A stretch of 36,829 nt of DNA from a virus, in IMG/VR virus record IMGVR_UViG_3300023179_000004, positions 1-36,829 of that record; one strand, given 5' to 3'. Below, one piece after another: positions 27,913 through 33,641 of the stretch. Positions within the stretch are counted from its first letter, which is position 1; each line of letters starts with the position of its first letter. Below the pieces are notes generated by a model. That model was given only the letters and a program-made list of their open reading frames with translations. It had not been told where the DNA came from and ran no database searches. A program made the translations under genes and the position numbers.

Positions 27913-28073
27913 GCAGGTTGGAAAGCTCAGAACCCAGTGCCCACCTGCCTTCTTCCTACTATTCCAACCTTCCATCCTAAAAGGTAAAAGGAGAATAGAA
28001 GGGGGAGAAGGGGGGGGTTACGGCCCGCGTAGCCCACGAATGAAAGTTGGTCGGAGGTTGGAACAGGTTGGAA
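27820..28073. repeat. Iteron-like cluster of AGGTTGGAA repeats, putative replication origin
   Basis: The 9-mer AGGTTGGAA occurs at 27821, 27915, 28055 and 28065 (+) and inverted (TTCCAACCT) at 27898 and 27962: six copies within 253 bp. The copies at 27898 and 27915 form a perfect 9-bp dyad around the primase stop. The last two are spaced 10 bp apart, one helical turn. Between them lies a 40-bp purine tract (about 27979-28018), a possible unwinding or structured element. Position directly after the PrimPol-VapE gene supports an origin, which is inferred. Confidence 0.6.
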
Positions 28074-28114
28074 GCCCACCTCGCGCCTACCCTTCCCTCA
28101 GCACCTGGACCCGC

Positions 28115-28783
28115 ATGATCCGCCTCGATCTCGATACCTCAGGCCTCAGCGCTGCCCAGGGCTTCTTTGCTCGCTTCTCCGAGCAGCTTCCCTTCGCCTC
28201 CTCCCTCGCCCTCAACCAGACCGCTCGCCAGGTCCAGCTCGCCTTCCGCGATCAGACCGCCATCTCCTTCACCTCCCCTACTCCCTTCACCCGTTCCGCC
28301 TTTCGCTACACCAAGTCCACCAAGGCCAACCTCATCGCCGAGGTGTTCCCCTCCCCCGACCGCGCCTACATCGCCACCCAGTCCTTCGGTGGTCAGCGTC
28401 GCTGGAAGGAGTACGAAGGCTTCATCCGTGGTCTCGCCGCCTCCTCTGGCTCTGCTCTACCCGACCGCCAGCTGGTGCCCACCGCCCTCGCGGTCAACGC
28501 CGCCGGCAACCCGAAGCGCAACCTCTTCGGCCAGATCGAATCCCGCCTTTCCACCACCGACCCTGGTGGCTTCTTCATCGGCACCCCTCGAGGCGGCAAG
28601 CGTGGCCCTGGTGTTTACCGTCGCTCCCGCGGTCGCCTCTTCCCCTACTTCCTCACGGTCGAACGTCAGCCGACCTACGCCCCTCGTTTTCCCTTCGAGC
28701 GCGTCGGTCGTCAGACCGTCGCTCGTGTTTTCAACACCAACCTCTCGGCCGCGATCGATCGGGCCATCGCCACCGCTCGATGA
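28115..28783 (+). CDS. gpZ/HK97-gp10-like tail completion protein, displaced upstream of terminase
   Basis: A 222-residue protein with start taken at ATG 28115 (MIRLDLDTSGLSAAQGFFAR); the frame further upstream runs through the repeat cluster. Residues 20-65 (LPFASSLALNQTARQVQLAF, then FTRSAFRYTKSTK) and the end PRFPFERVGRQTVARVFNTN then LSAAIDRAIATAR resemble lambda gpZ-type minor tail proteins: an ALNxTA helix near the start and a final amphipathic helix after a Pro-Phe turn. Such proteins join tail and connector and in lambda sit between FII and U. Here the gene is placed before terS. Codons are strongly C-ending, as in the replication block. Confidence 0.5.
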   Translation: MIRLDLDTSGLSAAQGFFARFSEQLPFASSLALNQTARQVQLAFRDQTAISFTSPTPFTRSAFRYTKSTKANLIAEVFPSPDRAYIATQSFGGQRRWKEYEGFIRGLAASSGSALPDRQLVPTALAVNAAGNPKRNLFGQIESRLSTTDPGGFFIGTPRGGKRGPGVYRRSRGRLFPYFLTVERQPTYAPRFPFERVGRQTVARVFNTNLSAAIDRAIATAR

Positions 28784-28973
28784 CCGCCCACTCTCGCGGG
28801 TCCTCCCCCCGCCATCCGTTGTGGGTAATCCTGCGGCCCGGTTTTTTCCTAGCGGGAGGCCCAGAACCCTTCTGACGCAAGGGTTTTGAGGCATTACGAC
28901 CCCGACCCTGTCAGCTTTCAGGCTGGCTTGTCAGAAGGTTGTCAGAAGGCACCTTAAGCTGTCAGAAGGCGAT
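28784..28973. other. Putative cos region with GTCAGAAGG repeats
   Basis: This 190-bp gap lies immediately before the small terminase gene, where lambda-like phages keep cosN and cosB. GTCAGAAGG occurs three times directly (28930, 28941, 28961) and once inverted (28868-28876), like terminase-binding R sites. Two dyads are present: GCGGG/CCCGC at 28796-28812, and AACCCTT/AAGGGTT at 28865-28885 with a 7-base loop. The cleavage site itself cannot be placed. A weak terminator function of the second hairpin is an alternative. Confidence 0.45.
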
Positions 28974-29558
28974 GTGAAGGGCGGAGAACCGTTGGCACAG
29001 CTGGTTAAGCCCGCAGAGTTCGCGTTGATCAAGGGTGTCACCAGGCAGACGGTGGCAACGGCGATGAAGAGCCGGATTGCGGGCGCGATCGTGGAGAGGG
29101 ACGGCAAGAAGCTGCTCGACCGCGATCTGGCGTTGAAGCTGTGGGACCGGAACACGATCAAGAACAACCACGCGAAGCTGGGCCCAGCTCAAGCGACTGT
29201 GGCGCCATCGCAGGCCGTCGAGGTGGCACCGGCGAAGGTGAGCAACGAGCAGCTGCGTCGGCTGATCAGCGAGCTGCCAGAGGATGCGATCCCAGAGTTG
29301 AACGAGAGCCGAGCGAGGCGTGAGCACTACCAGGCGGAGAAGGCCAGGCTCGAGGCGCTGCAGGGGAGGGGCGAGCTGGTGACAGCGGAGGATGTGAAGC
29401 GTGAGGCCTTTGCCCTGGGGCGTGCGTTGCGCGACCAGCTGATGGGCATTCCAGATCGTGTCGCGTCGATGGTGGCTGCCACGAATGACCCGCGGCAGGT
29501 GCATCAGCTGCTGACGGAAGAGATCCGGGTGGCGCTGCGAGGATTGAGCGATGGCTGA
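28974..29558 (+). CDS. Small terminase subunit (Nu1-like)
   Basis: A 194-residue protein from GTG 28974, preceded by agaagg at 28964-28969. The alternative ATG at 28972 is out of frame and meets a stop at once. Residues 5-60 are a winged-helix segment (FALIKGVTRQTVATAMKSRI, then VERDGKKLLDRDLALKLWDR), like the DNA-binding domain of gpNu1. Residues 90-190 are helical (LNESRARREHYQAEKARLEA, then ALGRALRDQLMGIPDRVASM), the usual Nu1-type C-terminal region that binds the large subunit. It should bind the repeats just upstream to mark DNA for packaging. Its stop overlaps the large-subunit start by 8 bp. Confidence 0.85.
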   Translation: MKGGEPLAQLVKPAEFALIKGVTRQTVATAMKSRIAGAIVERDGKKLLDRDLALKLWDRNTIKNNHAKLGPAQATVAPSQAVEVAPAKVSNEQLRRLISELPEDAIPELNESRARREHYQAEKARLEALQGRGELVTAEDVKREAFALGRALRDQLMGIPDRVASMVAATNDPRQVHQLLTEEIRVALRGLSDG

Positions 29559-31434
29559 TGGAGCACTGATCTACCGACAGGCGTTTGCCGAGGGGCTGCG
29601 GCCACCGGCGGCGATGACCGTGAGCGAATGGGCAGACGAGCATCGGATCCTGTCGGGGAAGGGCAGTGCGGAGAAGGGCCCGTGGCGGACGGACCGGACG
29701 CCATACCTGCGGGAACCGATGGACTGCCTGAGCCCTGGCTCACCGTGGCGGCGGGTGGTGCTGATGTTCGGCAGCCAGATGGGCAAGACGGAGGTGGTAC
29801 TGAACTGGCTGGGGGCGATCATCCACCTGTGGCCGGCGCCGTCGTTGCTGGTGCAGCCGACGATCGACATGGCGAAGCGGCTGAATCGGCAGCGGCTGGA
29901 TCCGCTGCTGAGCGAGACGCCGGTGTTGCGTGAGCTGGTGGCACCGGCGAGGAGCAGGGACAGCGGCAACACGATGTTCAGCAAGGAGTTCCGAGGTGGC
30001 CTGTTCGTGCTTACCGGTGCGAACAGCGGTAGTGCGCTGCAGAGCATGCCGGCGGCAAACCTGGCGGCCGATGAGGTGAGCAGCTACCCGATGGAAGCGG
30101 ACGACAAGGGCGACCCACTGGAGAACGCTGAGGCGCGCACGACGACATTCCCGATGGGTCGGGTGCTGATCACCTCAACACCAGGCACCAGGGGGGCGTG
30201 CCGGGTGACGAAGGAGTTCGAGGAGCGAAGTGACCGCCGGCAGTTTGCAGTCCTGATGCCGTGCTGCGGATCGTTCGAGGTGCTGCGGTGGCGTGAGCAC
30301 ATGCAGTGGGACCGGCCCGATGGTGAGGTGTGGTGCCTGTGCCCAGCATGCGGCGAGCGAGTGGCGCAGCACCACAAGACGAGCATGCTGCTGGGTGGCC
30401 AGTGGCGTGCGAGCGCGAAAGGCGATGGGCAGACGGCAGGTTTCCATCTGCCGGGCTGGTATGCACCGGCGGGCTGGACGAGCTGGGAGCTGATCCGTGA
30501 TGAGTTCCTGCGGGCAAAGGAGGATCCGCTGCTGCTGAAGGGCTGGGTGAACAAGCGAGCGGCCGAGGCGTGGGAGGACGAGGCAGTGGCGCGGGTGAAT
30601 GCCGAGGGGCTGCTGGGTCGAGTGGCAACGGATGGCCATGAGGGTGGCAAGGTGCCGGAGGGTGTGCTGCTGCTGCTGATGGCGGTGGACGTGCAGGACA
30701 CCTGGCTGGAGATGACCGTCTGGGGCGTGGGTCGAGGGGAGGAGCTGTGGAGGATCTGGCACAGCAAGGTGGAGGGCGATCCGGCGCAAGACGATGTGTG
30801 GGAACAGATCGAGACGATCCGGGTGACGGAATGGCCACGGGCTGGTGGTGGTGTGATGAAGGTCCGGCACTGCGGCGTCGACACCGGCGGCCACTTCACG
30901 CAGGAGGCCTATGAGTATTGCCGGCGCCATGCGCGCGATGGTGCGGTGGCACTGAAGGGCAGCAGCACGAGGGCAGCACCGGTGCTGAGCAAGGGGAAGA
31001 AGGTGGACGTGAACTGGCGAGGCAAGGTGCTGAAGGGTGGGGTGGTGCTGTACCTGGTGGGCACTGACACGCTGAAGCGGACGATCTATGCGCGGCTGGC
31101 GAAGGATGGCCGCGGGCCCGGGACCGTGCACTTCGACGATGCGACGGATGAGGCGTACCTGCAGGGGCTGACGTGCGAGCGGCTGGTGCCGCGGTACGTG
31201 AAGGGCTTTCAGGTGTTGGAGTGGCAGAAGCCGAGCGGCGCGAGGAACGAACCGCTCGACCTGTTGGTCTACTGTCTGGCGCTGCTCGAGCTGGTGAAGC
31301 GCAGATACAACCGGGCGACGATGTGGGACCAGCTGGCGGGGAGTGTGGAGGCGAGCGCGAAGGTGGAGGCCAAGCCAGCGGCGCGGAGGCGGCCCGCGAC
31401 CGGCGGTGGCAGCAGTTTCGTGAATGGCTGGTAG
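29551..31434 (+). CDS. Large terminase subunit (GpA family)
   Basis: A 627-residue protein. Motifs: AMTVSEWADEHRILSGKGSA (family opening), VVLMFGSQMGKTEVVLNWLG (Walker A, res. 70-90), NLAADEVSSYP (Walker B, res. about 172), TSTPGTRGACRVTKEFEERS (motif III/adenine region), then a two-CxxC zinc site (PCCGS, CPAC). The nuclease part begins LLLLMAVDVQDTWLEMTVWG (metal Asp), with CGVDTGGHFTQEAYEYCRRH and the late NEPLDLLVYCLALLEL (Asp). This is the GpA type (lambda), linked to cos-type packaging. It pumps DNA into the prohead through the portal and cuts it. Confidence 0.95.
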   Translation: MADGALIYRQAFAEGLRPPAAMTVSEWADEHRILSGKGSAEKGPWRTDRTPYLREPMDCLSPGSPWRRVVLMFGSQMGKTEVVLNWLGAIIHLWPAPSLLVQPTIDMAKRLNRQRLDPLLSETPVLRELVAPARSRDSGNTMFSKEFRGGLFVLTGANSGSALQSMPAANLAADEVSSYPMEADDKGDPLENAEARTTTFPMGRVLITSTPGTRGACRVTKEFEERSDRRQFAVLMPCCGSFEVLRWREHMQWDRPDGEVWCLCPACGERVAQHHKTSMLLGGQWRASAKGDGQTAGFHLPGWYAPAGWTSWELIRDEFLRAKEDPLLLKGWVNKRAAEAWEDEAVARVNAEGLLGRVATDGHEGGKVPEGVLLLLMAVDVQDTWLEMTVWGVGRGEELWRIWHSKVEGDPAQDDVWEQIETIRVTEWPRAGGGVMKVRHCGVDTGGHFTQEAYEYCRRHARDGAVALKGSSTRAAPVLSKGKKVDVNWRGKVLKGGVVLYLVGTDTLKRTIYARLAKDGRGPGTVHFDDATDEAYLQGLTCERLVPRYVKGFQVLEWQKPSGARNEPLDLLVYCLALLELVKRRYNRATMWDQLAGSVEASAKVEAKPAARRRPATGGGSSFVNGW

Positions 31435-31437
31435 CGT

Positions 31438-31443
31438 TACGAT
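31438..31443 (+). promoter_or_regulatory. Possible -10 element (TACGAT)
   Basis: TACGAT fits the -10 consensus at 4 of 6 positions and lies 24 bp before the GTG start at 31462, in the short gap after the large terminase gene. There is no clear -35. Spacing equals that of the elements at 2952 and 10619. Confidence 0.25.
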
Positions 31444-31461
31444 GTGGCGGGAGGTGTTGCC

Positions 31462-32034
31462 GTGACTGTTCCTGCTGCGATTCGAGCCGGCGACACCATC
31501 CAGTGGATTGAACCGGCCGCGACAGATCTGAACGGGAATGCAGCGACGTCGGCGACATGGACGCTGACGACCTACCTGCGGATGCATGTGAACCATGAGG
31601 GTGCGACGGTGGTTGGCACCGCGCGATCGGATGGCGGGTGGAACAATGCGATCAGCGCATCGACATCGACGGGCTTCGATGCCGGCACCTGGTACTGGCA
31701 GTCGCGGATCACGCAAGGCGCGACAGTGATCACGATCGGCGAAGGGACGCTGACCGTGTCGCCGTCGCTGTACTACACCGGGCTGCCGGCCGCGTTCGAT
31801 GGCAGGAGTCAGGCGGAGCAGGACCTGGAGGCGGTGCAGACCGCGATCCGGAACCTGATCAGCAAGGAGGCGAAGCAGTACACGATCGGGAGCCGCAGCT
31901 ACACTGCCCAGGACCTGACGCAGCTGATGCAACGGGAGTCGCAACTGAAGGCGATCGTGGCGCGAGAGCGAGCAGCGGAGAAGATCGCTGCGGGCCTGGG
32001 TGATCCGCGGAATGTGTTCGTGAGGTTCAGCTGA
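31462..32034 (+). CDS. Head-tail connector with gpW-like C-terminal domain and extra N-terminal beta domain
   Basis: A 190-residue protein. GTG 31462 is chosen because gggagg lies 7 bp upstream (31449-31454); the GTG at 31444 would precede that site. Residues 1-110 form a beta-rich domain (IRAGDTIQWIEPAATDLNGN, TWTLTTYLRMHVNHEGATVV, TWYWQSRITQGATVITIGEG). Residues 115-190 match gpW: QAEQDLEAVQTAIRNLISKE, YTIGSRSYTAQDLTQLMQRE, then NVFVRFS. In lambda gpW is only 68 residues and plugs the portal after packaging. The N-terminal addition is unusual. It overlaps the portal start (TGATG). Confidence 0.75.
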   Translation: MTVPAAIRAGDTIQWIEPAATDLNGNAATSATWTLTTYLRMHVNHEGATVVGTARSDGGWNNAISASTSTGFDAGTWYWQSRITQGATVITIGEGTLTVSPSLYYTGLPAAFDGRSQAEQDLEAVQTAIRNLISKEAKQYTIGSRSYTAQDLTQLMQRESQLKAIVARERAAEKIAAGLGDPRNVFVRFS

Positions 32035-33641
32035 TGGCGAAGCGCGGCCGCGGTGGGAAGTCGTCTGGCGGTCGAATCCGCGGCGCCGCATTCGATGCAC
32101 AGCAGCAGCCTGCAGGTGCTGGCCGCCGCGGCCGCCGCGCCTACGAGGGGGCCCTGGTCTCGCGGCTGACGTCCGACTGGGTGACGAGCAGCACGAGCGC
32201 TGATGCCGAGATCGACGGCAGTCTGGTCCGCCTGCGGAACCGCTCGCGCCAGCTGGTGCGCGACAACTGCTACGCCAGGCAGGCGATCCGTGCGATCGGC
32301 GCGAATGTGGTGGGCCGGGGAATCCGGATGCAGTCGCGGGTGGCGATGCAACGCGGCGGCGGCCGGCTGGATCAACCGGTCAATACGACGATCGAGCGGC
32401 TGTGGCAGCAGTGGTGCCGGAAGGACCGCTGCCATGTTGCCGGCAAACTGAGCATGTCGGAGATGCTGCGCCTGATGATCCGCAGCGTCGCGGAATCGGG
32501 CGAGGTGTTCATCCGGATCGTGCCGGAGGCGTTCGGTCGCAGCAACGTCCCGCTGGCGCTGGAGGTGATCGAGGCGGACTACTGCGACGAGGGGAAGAGC
32601 AGTGGCCCGGTGAGCGAGGGTGCGGAGTGGCGGATGGGTGTGAAGGTCGACAAGTGGGGCAGGCCGCTGGCGTATCAGTTCCGCGACCGCCACCCTGGCG
32701 ACATCGTGAACGGCGTCGGCTATCGAACCCGGGAGGTGCCGGCATCGGAGATCATCCACCTGTTCATCACCGAGCGACCGGGGCAGACGCGCGGGGTGCC
32801 ATGGACCGCGTCGGCGGTGAAGCGGCTGCACCACCTGGCGGGCTACGAGGAGGCCGAGGTCGTGCGGGCCCGGGCGAGCTCCAGCCTGATGGGCTTCATC
32901 CAATCCCCCGAGGGTGAGCTGCAGGGTGATGAGGTCTACGACGAGGAACGAGTCAGCAACTTCGAGCCTGGGGTGTTCAAATACCTGGCGCCGGGCGAGT
33001 CGGTATCGGTGCCGCAGCTCGATGCACCGGACGGTCAGTTCGAGCCGTTCCTGCGGGCGATGCTGCGTGCTGTCGCGGCAGCGATCGGCTGCAGCTACGA
33101 GACGGTCTCGCGGGACTTCAGCCAGAGCAACTACAGCAGCAGCCGGCTGAGCCTGCTGGAGGATCGAGAGGAATGGCGGACGCTGCAGGACTGGATGATT
33201 GAGCATCTGCTGCAGCCGGTGTTTGAGCGATGGCTGGAGGCTGCCGTCGGTGCTGGCGTGCTGCAGCTGCCGGGCTACGAGACGATGCCGGAGCGCTACG
33301 AGATGGTGAAGTGGTACCCCCGCGGCTGGGCCTGGGTGGACCCTGGCAAGGAGGTGGCAGCGTACAAGGATGCTGTGCGGAGTGGCTTCAAGACCCAGGC
33401 GCAGATCGTGGCCGAGAGCGGCGGGGACCTGGAGGATCTGCTGGTGGCACGAGCGAGCGAGGTGGATCGAGCCGAGGCGTTGGGGCTGCAGTTCGACACC
33501 AACCCGGCCCAGGTCTCTGGAGCTGGCGTGACGCAGGCGCGGCCGATCGGATCCGAGATGCCAGAGCCTGCTGATGCTCAACCCGAGGATGGCGACATCG
33601 AAGATCCGAATGATCTCGGGGATGTGGAGGAGGACGACTGA
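32034..33641 (+). CDS. Portal protein (lambda gpB family)
   Basis: A 535-residue protein. Hallmarks: YEGALVSRLTSDWVTSSTSA, then LRNRSRQLVRDNCYARQAIR, GANVVGRGIRMQSRV, RSVAESGEVFIRIVPE, and IHLFITERPGQTRGVPWTAS with KRLHHLAGYEEAEVVRARAS. The later IGCSYETVSRDFSQSNYSSS and PGKEVAAYKDAVRSGFKTQA complete the lambda-type portal. It forms the dodecameric channel in the head vertex. Its stop overlaps the protease-capsid start. Confidence 0.95.
   Translation: MAKRGRGGKSSGGRIRGAAFDAQQQPAGAGRRGRRAYEGALVSRLTSDWVTSSTSADAEIDGSLVRLRNRSRQLVRDNCYARQAIRAIGANVVGRGIRMQSRVAMQRGGGRLDQPVNTTIERLWQQWCRKDRCHVAGKLSMSEMLRLMIRSVAESGEVFIRIVPEAFGRSNVPLALEVIEADYCDEGKSSGPVSEGAEWRMGVKVDKWGRPLAYQFRDRHPGDIVNGVGYRTREVPASEIIHLFITERPGQTRGVPWTASAVKRLHHLAGYEEAEVVRARASSSLMGFIQSPEGELQGDEVYDEERVSNFEPGVFKYLAPGESVSVPQLDAPDGQFEPFLRAMLRAVAAAIGCSYETVSRDFSQSNYSSSRLSLLEDREEWRTLQDWMIEHLLQPVFERWLEAAVGAGVLQLPGYETMPERYEMVKWYPRGWAWVDPGKEVAAYKDAVRSGFKTQAQIVAESGGDLEDLLVARASEVDRAEALGLQFDTNPAQVSGAGVTQARPIGSEMPEPADAQPEDGDIEDPNDLGDVEEDD

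Noticed and set aside
27979-28018. Purine-rich tract as a CRISPR or tandem repeat
   Set aside because: Irregular A/G run without repeated units; better explained as part of the origin-like region.
28865-28887. Hairpin AACCCTT/AAGGGTT as a strong transcription terminator
   Set aside because: The T residues are used in the stem and no T tract follows; it also lies at the proposed cos repeats, and late genes downstream need transcription.
30175-32100. 641-codon open frame on the minus strand opposite terminase and gpW genes
   Set aside because: Antisense to well-supported genes; composition (His/Arg/Pro/Leu-rich) is the usual artefact of G-ending codons on the + strand, with no domain and no ribosome site.
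31899-33581. 560-codon open frame on the minus strand opposite the portal gene
   Set aside because: Lies wholly under the lambda-type portal; low-complexity Arg/His/Leu/Asp content and no motif.
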